Below, piece by piece: positions 18,346 to 25,970 of a stretch of 64,000 bases of DNA. The stretch lies in the NCBI GenBank assembly GCA_016708025.1, contig JADJGQ010000001.1, positions 434,001-498,000 on the forward strand, in the 5' to 3' direction. The notes below the pieces were generated by a model. That model searched no databases and was not told the DNA's origin. It saw only the letters and a program-made list of their open reading frames with translations. The stretch comes from a bacterium (GTDB lineage Bacteria > Zixibacteria > MSB-5A5 > GN15 > FEB-12). The translations under genes and the position numbers were made by a program. Numbering within the stretch: the stretch's first letter is position 1; every line of letters starts with the position of its first letter.

Positions 18346-18504
18346 ATGGATTGGCAGACGCTTACGGTTGCTGCAATACTGTTACTGGCAGTGGTTTATC
18401 TGGTCTGGCGGTATTTGCGACGGAAGGGGAGTCCGGAGGCATGCGCTAACTGTATGGCACATCAGCGCTTGTCCAATGCTAAGCGAATCGCTTCCAAAGA
18501 TTGA
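18346..18504 (+). CDS. FeoB-associated Cys-rich membrane protein
   Basis: 52 residues, starting one base after the feoB stop. It has a single transmembrane helix (LTVAAILLLAVVYLVWRYL), then basic residues and a CANC pair, ending KRIASKD. This matches the small FeoB-associated family that usually closes feo operons. The role is thought to be support of FeoB at the membrane; the Cys pair could bind iron (inference). No separate ribosome site is visible, so translation is probably coupled to feoB. Confidence 0.8.
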   Translation: MDWQTLTVAAILLLAVVYLVWRYLRRKGSPEACANCMAHQRLSNAKRIASKD

Positions 18505-18528
18505 CAAGCGAGCTTTCGCCTCTATATT
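18501..18528 (+). promoter_or_regulatory. Promoter of the ecfT-truA-pur operon
   Basis: TTGACA (18501-18506), 16-base spacer, TATATT (18523-18528), followed by GCCGC. The -35 overlaps the last codons of the preceding gene. The GTG start of ecfT is 23 bases downstream. Confidence 0.65.
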
Positions 18529-18551
18529 GCCGCTTTCGAGAGCGGTAAATC

Positions 18552-19352
18552 GTGCAGACAAGTCCTATCCTATTCGGGCAATATCGCCCAATCGATTCAT
18601 TCCTGCATCATCTTGACACCCGTGCCAAGTTGCTGCCGGTCATTCTTGTACTTGGGCTCGGCCTGTTTACTCACTCCTTTATTTTTTATCTGGTGGTGAT
18701 CGGCCTGTTACTGGCAAGTCTGCTTTTGTCCGGCATTTCAGTGGAGCAGCTCGCGCGTAATCTGCAGCCGATGCTACTCCTGGTTGGGATCACCTTTCTT
18801 TATCACCTGATCTTTTCGGGGAAAGGGAGTGTGGTGCTCCTGGCGCCATTGGGACTTCCGATCAGGGAGGAAGCGATACGAGCGGGGACGTTTTTCTCGC
18901 TGCGCCTGCTTTTGTTTGTGTCGATGGCATTTCTCGTCACATTGACCAGTTCACCCTCGCAGATGGCGGAAGCCGCCTCGAAACTACTTCGTCCGCTGGG
19001 AAAGCTCCGAGTGCCGGTCAACGATCTGTCTTTGATCCTGTTTATCGCGATGCGGTTCATTCCGATCCTGTTCGAGGAGTTCGTGATGATCCGAAATGCG
19101 CAGATCGTCCGAGGGGTGAATTTTGAAGGGAATATCTTCAGTCGCGCTCGCAAAACGCTTTATTTGCTGATACCCGTCTTTGTGGCGGCAGTGAACCGGG
19201 CGGATGACCTGGCGTTGGCCTTGCAAGCGAGAGGGTATGACAGGAAGGTCGACCGAAGTTACTACTCGCATGCCCGGATCCGAGTGACCGAGTATGTTTT
19301 CATGTCGGCGACGGCGGCAGTGCTGGTGCTACTTTTTGTGGTGACCGGATGA
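18552..19352 (+). CDS. ecfT: ECF transporter transmembrane (T) component
   Basis: 266 residues, GTG start. Five to six hydrophobic helices and the cytoplasmic coupling helices with the Ala-Arg-Gly signature (LALALQARGYD) near residue 230 identify the EcfT/CbiQ family, the scaffold that joins vitamin-binding S components to ATPases. The N-terminal pattern DSFLHHLDTRAKLLPVI is also typical. No ATPase (ecfA) or S component is adjacent. An S component is encoded 42 kb away at 61167 in this window and could be a partner (inference). The stop overlaps the truA start by 4 bases. Confidence 0.88.
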   Translation: MQTSPILFGQYRPIDSFLHHLDTRAKLLPVILVLGLGLFTHSFIFYLVVIGLLLASLLLSGISVEQLARNLQPMLLLVGITFLYHLIFSGKGSVVLLAPLGLPIREEAIRAGTFFSLRLLLFVSMAFLVTLTSSPSQMAEAASKLLRPLGKLRVPVNDLSLILFIAMRFIPILFEEFVMIRNAQIVRGVNFEGNIFSRARKTLYLLIPVFVAAVNRADDLALALQARGYDRKVDRSYYSHARIRVTEYVFMSATAAVLVLLFVVTG

Positions 19353-20119
19353 GCCAGGTGCGCAATATTCGTCTGCTGATAGAGTACAAGGGGAGCTCGT
19401 TTGCCGGTTGGCAGTTTCAGCCCAATCAGTGTACAGTGCAGGGGGAGATTGAGCATGCGATCTTCAGAGTGACGGGTCAAAAAACTACGCTGATCGGTGC
19501 CGGTAGGACGGATTCCGGAGTTCATGCACTGGGACAAGTGGCAAATTTTCAGACGGAACATCCGTTGGAGTCAATTCGGTTTCGGGACGCGCTCAATTTT
19601 CATCTCTCAGATGATATCAGGATTCGACACTCCGAAGAGGTCGCTCCAACATTTCATGCTCGTTTTGATGCTACATGGAGGCGGTATCGGTATGTCCTTG
19701 CGTCGGAACGGTCAGCGATCTACCGAGACCTGAGGTGGGAGAACGAGTCGGCGGTGCGCCGGGAATTGCTGGATCAGGCCGCCCAGATGATCTTGGGCGA
19801 GCACGACTTCTCCTCATTTTGTGTGACAGCGTCGCTCAAAGAGAGCAACCTCTGCACTATATCTCGTTCACGGTGGCAACAAATCGGGCCGGTTTTGGTA
19901 TATGAAATACGCGGGAATCGGTTCCTCCATGGGATGGTTCGTTCGTTGGTGGGAGGGATGGTGAACCTTGCTGCCGAGCAACAAGATAGCAATGTGCTGA
20001 ACTTGACATTGGCCGACTTCCAGAATACTTTGCAGGGCAACCGCCCGGATCGGGTGGTCTTTACCGCTCCGGCACACGGCCTCTATCTGGTCGCGGTCGG
20101 CTACCCGAAGGAGAAGTAG
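19349..20119 (+). CDS. truA: tRNA pseudouridine(38-40) synthase TruA
   Basis: 256 residues, the usual length. The catalytic Asp is in GAGRTDSGVHALGQVANF, and the substrate-binding body (FHARFDATWRRYRYVL, RGNRFLHGMVRSLVGGMV) is intact. It modifies uridines 38-40 of the tRNA anticodon stem-loop in the cytoplasm. The ATGA overlap with ecfT indicates coupled translation; ecfT-truA linkage is common in bacteria. Confidence 0.95.
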   Translation: MSQVRNIRLLIEYKGSSFAGWQFQPNQCTVQGEIEHAIFRVTGQKTTLIGAGRTDSGVHALGQVANFQTEHPLESIRFRDALNFHLSDDIRIRHSEEVAPTFHARFDATWRRYRYVLASERSAIYRDLRWENESAVRRELLDQAAQMILGEHDFSSFCVTASLKESNLCTISRSRWQQIGPVLVYEIRGNRFLHGMVRSLVGGMVNLAAEQQDSNVLNLTLADFQNTLQGNRPDRVVFTAPAHGLYLVAVGYPKEK

Positions 20120-20125
20120 GAGAAC

Positions 20126-20770
20126 ATGAAGTTTTTCATCGACACAGCATCGATCAGTGAGATCAAGGAAGCGGCGGCGATGGGGGTACTCGACGGCGTG
20201 ACGACCAATCCATCGCTGGCGGCGAAAGAGACAACGCCTTACCGCGAGCTGCTGGCGGAGATCTGTAAGATAGTGCCGGGACCGGTTTCGGCCGAAGTGA
20301 TCTCGACCGATACGGAGGGGATGCTTCGCGAAGCGGATGAGTTGGTGAAGATCGCGGACAACATTGTCGTAAAGATACCAACCATACTGCCTGGACTTCG
20401 GGCGATCAAAACGTTGACGGACCGCGGCATCAAAACCAACGCGACATTGGTCTTTTCGCCGATGCAGGCACTTTTGGTGGCCAAAGCGGGTGCGACCTAT
20501 GTTTCGCCGTTTATCGGCAGGCTTGACGATGTTTCGCAGGACGGGATGCAGTTGATCGCGGATATCGTCGAGATATACGAAAATTACGGTTATGCGACGG
20601 AAGTGCTGGTAGCATCGGTGAGACATCCGATGCATGTGGTGGAGGCGGCCAAGATCGGAGCTGATGTCTGTACCATGCCGCTGAAAGTGATCGAGGCTCT
20701 TATCAAACATCCGCTGACCGATATTGGATTGGCGAAATTCCTGGAAGACTACAAGAAGGCTAATAAGTAG
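20126..20770 (+). CDS. Fructose-6-phosphate aldolase / TalC-type transaldolase
   Basis: 214 residues, a short (beta/alpha)8 barrel of the FSA/TalC group: MKFFIDTASISEIKEAAAMG, DGVTTNPSL, and the Schiff-base Lys in NIVVKIPT. The barrel end PFIGRLDDVSQDGM is conserved. It either transfers dihydroxyacetone units in the pentose phosphate pathway or cleaves fructose-6-phosphate; the sequence alone does not let me decide. GAG/AGGAG precedes the ATG, and it sits 6 bases after truA and 2 before purB. Confidence 0.9.
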   Translation: MKFFIDTASISEIKEAAAMGVLDGVTTNPSLAAKETTPYRELLAEICKIVPGPVSAEVISTDTEGMLREADELVKIADNIVVKIPTILPGLRAIKTLTDRGIKTNATLVFSPMQALLVAKAGATYVSPFIGRLDDVSQDGMQLIADIVEIYENYGYATEVLVASVRHPMHVVEAAKIGADVCTMPLKVIEALIKHPLTDIGLAKFLEDYKKANK

Positions 20771-20772
20771 AG

Positions 20773-22068
20773 ATGATCAGTCGATATACCCTGCCGGAGA
20801 TGGGTCGGCTCTGGACCGACGAAGCGAAGTATTCTGCGTGGCTTGAGGTGGAGGTCGAAGCGGCCAAGGCAATGGCGACGCTTGGGATCATACCCAAGGA
20901 GGTCATTCCGGCGATCGAAGCTCGGGCCGGGTTCGATGTTGAACGGATCAACGAGATCGAACGCGAAGTCAATCACGATGTGATCGCCTTTTTGACCTCT
21001 GTTTCAGAGAAGGTCGGACCAGAGGCAAAACATCTGCATTTCGGGATGACGTCATCGGATGTGTTGGATACGTCGTTGTCGCTGATCATGAAGCGCGCGG
21101 CGGCGATCATTGATATGAAGATCGAAGTGGCGCTGGGGAAAATCAAGGAACTGGCGCTGAGATATAAGATGACTCCGACGATCGGTCGGACACATGGCGT
21201 ATATGCCGAACCGACGACCGCCGGGCTTAAGTTTGCGGTCTGGTACACAGAGATCAGCCGTGGAAGAGCTCGGTTTGCTGCCGCCACTGAGCGGATCGCG
21301 GTCGGAAAGATCAGCGGGGCGGTAGGGAATTTTGCCAATCTTGACCCCAAAGTGGAAGAGATGGTCTGTGCGAGACTCGGGCTGAAACCGGCCGAAGTAT
21401 CAACGCAGGTGATTCAGCGGGACCGTCACGCCGAATTTATCACCGCGTTGGCGATACTGGCATCGTCGCTCGAAAAATGTGCGACTGAGATACGGCACCT
21501 TCAGCGGACCGAAGTCGGCGAGATGATGGAAGGATTCACCAAGGGGCAGAAGGGTTCCTCGGCGATGCCGCACAAGCGGAACCCGATCACGGCCGAGCGG
21601 ATAACGGGGATCGCGCGTATGGTGCGCGGGTATGCGATCTCCGCGATGGAGAATATTCCTCTCTGGCACGAGCGGGATATCGCGCATTCTTCGGTTGAGC
21701 GCGTGATCATCCCGGATGCCTGCATCATTATGGATTATGGGTTGCAGAAGTTCATCGATCTGTTATCAGGGTTGGTGGTTAACGAGCAGAAAATGCATGA
21801 CAATATCTTCCATGGCGGAGGGATAGTCTTCTCGCAGCGACTTCTGCTTAAACTTGCCGGACCGATCGGTTCGCGCGAAGAAGCATATCGGCTGGTGCAG
21901 CGGAATGCCATGGCGGCCTGGGAAGGAAAAGGGTCGTTCAGGGATCTGGTCAAGCAGGATGCTGAGATCAGCAAACACCTGAATGCGGCGCAAGTCGATG
22001 AGTGTTTCGACCTGACGTATTATATGAGAAATGTCGATGCGATCTTTAAAAGGGTATTTGAGTCATGA
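20773..22068 (+). CDS. purB: Adenylosuccinate lyase
   Basis: 431 residues, full length. It carries the fumarase/aspartase superfamily signature GSSAMPHKRNP (about residues 260-270), TSSDVLDTSLS and the His-bearing GRTHGVYAEPTT loop. It acts twice in purine synthesis, releasing fumarate from SAICAR and from adenylosuccinate. It is in an operon with purS and purQ, though the two are separated from it by phospholipid genes. Its stop overlaps psd by 4 bases. Confidence 0.95.
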   Translation: MISRYTLPEMGRLWTDEAKYSAWLEVEVEAAKAMATLGIIPKEVIPAIEARAGFDVERINEIEREVNHDVIAFLTSVSEKVGPEAKHLHFGMTSSDVLDTSLSLIMKRAAAIIDMKIEVALGKIKELALRYKMTPTIGRTHGVYAEPTTAGLKFAVWYTEISRGRARFAAATERIAVGKISGAVGNFANLDPKVEEMVCARLGLKPAEVSTQVIQRDRHAEFITALAILASSLEKCATEIRHLQRTEVGEMMEGFTKGQKGSSAMPHKRNPITAERITGIARMVRGYAISAMENIPLWHERDIAHSSVERVIIPDACIIMDYGLQKFIDLLSGLVVNEQKMHDNIFHGGGIVFSQRLLLKLAGPIGSREEAYRLVQRNAMAAWEGKGSFRDLVKQDAEISKHLNAAQVDECFDLTYYMRNVDAIFKRVFES

Positions 22069-22760
22069 TCGCACGTGAGGGGATCCCGTTTGTCCTGATC
22101 GGATTGTTATTGACCACGGTCGCGATCTGGGGAGCAAACCGGCTGGATAATAAGTGGTTGTTCGGGACGGCGTTGATCATCGGCATCCTGACGCTGTTTA
22201 CGCTCTTCTTCTTTCGCGATCCGGATCGAACTTTTGAGAATGGAGCCGGAGTGCTGGTGTCACCGGCTGATGGGAAAGTGATCGGAATTTCAACCGGAAG
22301 TGGCCATCCGTATTTGCCGGGAGAGTACACCAAGGTGTCGATATTTCTGAACGTATTTGATGTCCATGTCAATCGAATCCCGGCGACAGGGGTTATTGAC
22401 TATGTGAAGTATAATCCGGGGAAGTTTTTCGCGGCATTTGAGGATAAGGCATCAGAGTTGAATGAACAGACTGAGATCGGCATGACCACTGAAACAGGTC
22501 AGAAGATCATGTTTAAGCAGATAGCCGGGTTGATCGCGCGGCGGATAGTCTATCGCGTGCAGTCGGGTGATGCGGTGGAGGCAGGGAGCCGATTCGGGTT
22601 AATCCGATTTGGATCGCGGACTGAGCTGTTTGTGCCGACATCCACCGCACTTCAGGTCAAAGTGGGGGACCGGGTGGCAGGAGGGAAAACGATCATCGGC
22701 CGTATGCCGGTAGTCAGTGCCGCAACTCAATCAATGGAGCAGCCGCGTGAACAACTATAG
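22065..22760 (+). CDS. psd: Phosphatidylserine decarboxylase, short form
   Basis: 231 residues. Two N-terminal membrane helices are followed by FFRDPDRTFENGAGVLVSPADGKV and FLNVFDVHVNRIP, typical of the short Psd family. The self-cleavage site is the Gly-Ser in RFGSRTELFVP near residue 185, which yields the pyruvoyl subunit. It makes phosphatidylethanolamine at the inner membrane. The next gene, pssA, supplies its substrate and starts inside its 3' end. Confidence 0.93.
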   Translation: MIAREGIPFVLIGLLLTTVAIWGANRLDNKWLFGTALIIGILTLFTLFFFRDPDRTFENGAGVLVSPADGKVIGISTGSGHPYLPGEYTKVSIFLNVFDVHVNRIPATGVIDYVKYNPGKFFAAFEDKASELNEQTEIGMTTETGQKIMFKQIAGLIARRIVYRVQSGDAVEAGSRFGLIRFGSRTELFVPTSTALQVKVGDRVAGGKTIIGRMPVVSAATQSMEQPREQL

Positions 22761-23514
22761 AGGAATATTCCCCGGTGTGTTCACTATGGGGAATGTGGTC
22801 TGCGGTTTCATAGCCATTCTCTCGGTTTTTGAGGGGCATATCACGGCAGCCTGCTGGTTTGTGATCCTGGCGGCCTTTTTGGATGCACTTGACGGTAAAG
22901 TGGCGCGATTAAGCGGGGCGACCTCGCAGTTCGGGGTTGAACTGGATTCGCTGGCGGACTTTTTGTCTTTTGGGTGTGCACCGGCGGTAATCGTTTATGC
23001 GATCAAGCTGAATGACCTGGGTAAGTGGGGGTGGATCATTTCGATCGTGTTCATCATGGCCGCGGCGTATCGTCTGGCGCGATACAATGTCATGGCGGAT
23101 ACAGAAGAGAAGAAGGATTTCGTAGGGCTCCCGGTGCCGATGGCGGCGGGGCTGCTGGTCTCGGCGATCATTTTCTCATATCAGATCTGGGGGAAACTGG
23201 AGTACAGCGAATATCTGGTGTCGATGATCATACTTTGTTCGTTTTTGATGGTTTCGCAGGTGCAGTATGACGCGATCCCGGAGCGGTTCGACAATCGGCT
23301 TGCTCGTATGAAGTTGGGAATCATACTGATAGCGGCGATCCTGATTATTATCAGCCCGAGACATTTGTTGTTTCCCTTTCTGGCGTTGTATATATTGTTT
23401 GGCATGATACGGGAGCTGTATCGGCTCTTTACCGTCTCAGTCGGCAAAGTAACTGGCCGGCAGATGGTTAGGCGGAAGCTCCGAGACGAAAGAAAATTGG
23501 AAGAGCATGAGTAG
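22747..23514 (+). CDS. pssA: CDP-diacylglycerol-serine O-phosphatidyltransferase
   Basis: 255 residues from GTG 22747, which has GGAG 7 bases upstream; an earlier in-frame GTG at 22717 lacks a good site. The CDP-alcohol phosphotransferase motif is complete: DALDGKVARLSG, then FGVELDSLADFLSFG (D..DG..AR........G...D...D). Six or more membrane helices. It makes phosphatidylserine from CDP-diacylglycerol and serine, directly feeding Psd. Overlaps psd by 14 bases and purS by 8. Confidence 0.94.
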   Translation: MNNYRGIFPGVFTMGNVVCGFIAILSVFEGHITAACWFVILAAFLDALDGKVARLSGATSQFGVELDSLADFLSFGCAPAVIVYAIKLNDLGKWGWIISIVFIMAAAYRLARYNVMADTEEKKDFVGLPVPMAAGLLVSAIIFSYQIWGKLEYSEYLVSMIILCSFLMVSQVQYDAIPERFDNRLARMKLGIILIAAILIIISPRHLLFPFLALYILFGMIRELYRLFTVSVGKVTGRQMVRRKLRDERKLEEHE

Positions 23515-23755
23515 CACCAAAAAAGCGGTCGTGTTTGTCCGCTTGAAAGATGGCGTTCTTGATCCGCAGGGCGTGACTATCCAAAAGGCCCTTGCGCAAA
23601 TGGGGTTTCCCGATTTCCTGTCGGTCCGGAGCGGGAGATTCTTTGAACTGGAGATCGACGGCAACGCCACAGATATCGACCGAAAGATCAACGAGGTATC
23701 CTCGAAATTGCTGGCCAATCCGATCATCGAGAAATTTTCCGTGGAGAAAAGCTGA
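23507..23755 (+). CDS. purS: Phosphoribosylformylglycinamidine synthase subunit PurS
   Basis: 82 residues, the small structural subunit of the three-part FGAM synthase. Visible features are the N-terminal strand AVVFVRLKDGVLDPQG and the GRFFELEID core strand. It links PurQ to PurL. GAAGAG precedes the ATG; it overlaps both pssA and purQ. The purL gene is not in the window. Confidence 0.92.
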   Translation: MSSTKKAVVFVRLKDGVLDPQGVTIQKALAQMGFPDFLSVRSGRFFELEIDGNATDIDRKINEVSSKLLANPIIEKFSVEKS

Positions 23756-24468
23756 TGAAGTTCGGGGTTGTCACATTCCCGGGTTCGAATTGCGATTACG
23801 ACGCCTATGCCGCGGTGAAGCATGTGATGCATGGCGAGGTGGAGTTTCTCTGGCACAAGTCGGAGGATCTGGCGGGATCTGACGTGATCATTCTGCCGGG
23901 TGGATTCTCTTATGGAGATTACCTTCGGTCAGGGGCGATCGCGCGATTCTCTCCGATCATGCGGCAGGTGATCGCTTTTGCGAAGTCCGGCGGCATGGTG
24001 ATGGGGATCTGCAATGGATTCCAGGTGCTGACCGAGGCCGGGTTGCTTCCCGGAGCGCTGATGCGCAACAGCCATCTGCGGTTCAGTTGTAAGCAGGTTT
24101 ACTTGCGCACCGAACGGACCGGCACCGCGTTTACCTCGATCATTCCTAAGGGAACAGTCCTTAAAGTCCCGATCGCGCATGGCGATGGAAACTATTACCA
24201 TTTCGACGGGGATATTCGGAGTCTCGAAGAGAATCAGCAGGTGCTGTTCCGCTATTGCGACGCGAATGGTGAGATCACGAAGGAGTCGAACCCAAACGGT
24301 TCGATCAACAATATCGCAGGGATAATCAGCGCCGAAGGGAATGTCCTGGGCATGATGCCGCATCCGGAGCGGGCGTGTGAATCGATCCTTGGCTCGGATG
24401 ATGGGCTCCAGATTCTGGAATCAATACGGCAGTGGTGCGAATCGCCGCGACCGGTAGGGAGAGTGTGA
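23755..24468 (+). CDS. purQ: Phosphoribosylformylglycinamidine synthase glutaminase subunit PurQ
   Basis: 237 residues, class I glutamine amidotransferase that supplies ammonia to PurL. The catalytic Cys is in MVMGICNGFQVL (about residue 87), and the His/Glu pair is in GMMPHPERACE. The N-terminal FPGSNCDYDAY and GGFSYGDYLRSGAI are characteristic. Its ATG overlaps the purS stop by one base. Confidence 0.95.
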   Translation: MKFGVVTFPGSNCDYDAYAAVKHVMHGEVEFLWHKSEDLAGSDVIILPGGFSYGDYLRSGAIARFSPIMRQVIAFAKSGGMVMGICNGFQVLTEAGLLPGALMRNSHLRFSCKQVYLRTERTGTAFTSIIPKGTVLKVPIAHGDGNYYHFDGDIRSLEENQQVLFRYCDANGEITKESNPNGSINNIAGIISAEGNVLGMMPHPERACESILGSDDGLQILESIRQWCESPRPVGRV

Positions 24469-24731
24469 AAGACAGGGAACTGACTTTTATCATCATTGCA
24501 CTGCTGTTAGCGGCGGTGCTGGGGGGATTGGTGGGCGAGGTGATCGGCCACCTGTTGCCGCCGGGCGGCGCCAAGACATTGTTTGAGAAGTCGGTCGAGA
24601 TCGGCTTTGCGCCGGTGAAGGTCGATCTGTATGCGATCTCGTTTACTATCGGATTGATGTTCAAGATCAATGCTGTATCGGTGTTGTTCGTATTATTAGT
24701 GATCATCTATTTCCGATACTGGTATATGTAG
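24465..24731 (+). CDS. DUF4321-family small membrane protein
   Basis: 88 residues from GTG 24465, overlapping the purQ stop by 4 bases, with AGGGAG just upstream. Two membrane helices (TFIIIALLLAAVLGGLVGEV and a C-terminal SVLFVLLVIIYF) flank a loop with HLLPPGG and LYAISFTIGLMFKIN, the pattern of the DUF4321 family. Function unknown. Its position between purQ and tatA suggests a housekeeping membrane role, but nothing more can be said. Confidence 0.75.
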   Translation: MKDRELTFIIIALLLAAVLGGLVGEVIGHLLPPGGAKTLFEKSVEIGFAPVKVDLYAISFTIGLMFKINAVSVLFVLLVIIYFRYWYM

Positions 24732-24744
24732 GCAATTGCTCGTT

Positions 24745-24750
24745 AGGAGG
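24745..24750 (+). promoter_or_regulatory. Ribosome-binding site deciding the tatA start
   Basis: Perfect AGGAGG. It lies 1 base before ATG 24752 but 7 bases before ATG 24758, so the second ATG is the likely start. Confidence 0.7.
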
Positions 24751-24757
24751 CATGTAT

Positions 24758-24988
24758 ATGTTCGGATTAGGCGCCCCGGAAATGATCCTGATCTTTCTGG
24801 CCATCTTGTTGCTGTTCGGAGCCAAGCGGCTTCCGGAACTGGCCAAGGGCTTGGGACAAGGGATCCGCGAATTCAAACGCGCGATGAAAGAGACCTCGGA
24901 AGAGGTGAAGGGATCGGTCGATGCACGACCGCAGGATCCGAATCGGATCGAGCCGCCGCGCGATGACAAAAACGCACCATCTCACTGA
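24758..24988 (+). CDS. tatA: Sec-independent (Tat) translocase subunit TatA/TatE
   Basis: 76 residues. MFGLGAPEMILIFLAILLLF is the short transmembrane helix, followed by the conserved hinge GAKRLPELAKGLG and an amphipathic helix (GIREFKRAMKETSEEV), then a polar tail. TatA forms the pore for export of folded proteins across the inner membrane. No tatB or tatC lies nearby, so the partners are elsewhere. Confidence 0.93.
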   Translation: MFGLGAPEMILIFLAILLLFGAKRLPELAKGLGQGIREFKRAMKETSEEVKGSVDARPQDPNRIEPPRDDKNAPSH

Positions 24989-25019
24989 ATAACCGCCAGA
25001 CGTTCAGGACCGTACAACT

Positions 25020-25475
25020 ATGCAGAGCGGATTCACACAGGCCGATGCAGATAAGATCGGCGCGCTGCTGGAAGCCGAAAAGGTTACCTTCGAAAAGGAC
25101 CATTTCCGGATCAAAATCTCCAACCAGGAGGAGCGTCGGATCCTGGTGCTGGAAGTTTATCCCGAGACCAGCCTGGGGAAGCGTCGAGGTATGCTGGTGG
25201 TTGTCTACACTGGCACGTCTCACCTTCAGTTGCATAACTGCAACGGCTACGTGACGTCCGATGAACTGGGCGAGATCACGTTCGTGACCGAGAAGGGGGG
25301 ATCGCTCTCCGGCCTGGTGGTGGAGAAGGGAGCTTCCTGTTCGCTGTATGCATCGATAGACCGCGAATTGATCTCCTCGGATTTCACTCAACTGGGAGTT
25401 GAAGTGATGTTGTCGGGAGTGGCGCTGTCGCTGGCCGAAGAATTGCTGGGAAAAGATAACGACAACACAGAGTAG
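25020..25475 (+). CDS. Hypothetical cytoplasmic protein
   Basis: 151 residues, no signal peptide or membrane segment. Mixed alpha/beta: an N-terminal helix with ADADKIGALLEAEK, a central beta-rich part (ERRILVLEVYPETSLGKRRG, MLVVVYTGTSHLQLHN), and a C-terminal helix (MLSGVALSLAEELLG). I do not recognise a family. AGGA lies upstream of the ATG. It is the last gene of the ecfT-to-tatA operon, 31 bases after tatA and just before a strong terminator. Confidence 0.65.
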   Translation: MQSGFTQADADKIGALLEAEKVTFEKDHFRIKISNQEERRILVLEVYPETSLGKRRGMLVVVYTGTSHLQLHNCNGYVTSDELGEITFVTEKGGSLSGLVVEKGASCSLYASIDRELISSDFTQLGVEVMLSGVALSLAEELLGKDNDNTE

Positions 25476-25496
25476 CATACTCTCAGATTTAGATTG

Positions 25497-25527
25497 AAAG
25501 GGCGGATGATTCATCCGCCCTTTTTCT
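25497..25527 (+). terminator. Bidirectional terminator between convergent genes
   Basis: Near-perfect stem AAAGGGCGGATGA...TCATCCGCCCTTT (25497-25523, one T loop base), followed by TTTTCTTT. It ends the ecfT-tatA operon and, read from the other strand, the VOC gene. Confidence 0.93.
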
Positions 25528-25535
25528 TTGGAAAA

Positions 25536-25919
25536 CTACTTGGCTGAAGGATCCGGTTGCATGACACCAAAGATGTTGCCTTCAGTATCCTTGGCGTAGA
25601 AGAGCCATCCGACGCCGGGGATAGCGCATTTCGGGACGACAATCGTACCGCCGGCGGACTGGACCTTTGACTGCATATCATCGATCCTGTCGACCTGTAT
25701 GGTGCAGGGGTAGGCGATCACCGCGTGGCCATCGATCGTCCCCATGCGTCGAGTCAAACCACCATCGATGCCCGGCGTCTTCGGGTCGCCGGTGATGATC
25801 ATCCAATACTCCATAGGACCATCCCATTTCTGGAATTTCCATCCGAAACATCCGCTGTAAAAGGCGATGGCGCGATCCGGGTTTTCCGCGTGAATTTCAA
25901 AATGAACGACACGATACAT
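25536..25919 (-). CDS. VOC-superfamily (glyoxalase/bleomycin-resistance-like) protein
   Basis: 127 residues. The fold is shown by MYRVVHFEIHAENPDRAIAF, FYSGCFGWKFQKW, the middle HAVIAYPCTIQVDRIDDM, and the C-terminal FYAKDTEGNIFGVMQPD. His and Glu at family metal positions (VHFEIH, EGNIFG) are present, so it may bind a divalent metal. The substrate cannot be told; this subgroup is widespread and mostly uncharacterised. AGAGGAG lies 8 bases before the start. Confidence 0.88.
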   Translation of the reverse strand: MYRVVHFEIHAENPDRAIAFYSGCFGWKFQKWDGPMEYWMIITGDPKTPGIDGGLTRRMGTIDGHAVIAYPCTIQVDRIDDMQSKVQSAGGTIVVPKCAIPGVGWLFYAKDTEGNIFGVMQPDPSAK

Positions 25920-25970
25920 GACGTAGTCTCCTCTTGTCGGGTGACAGTGCTTATTCTATGCGTACTGATC

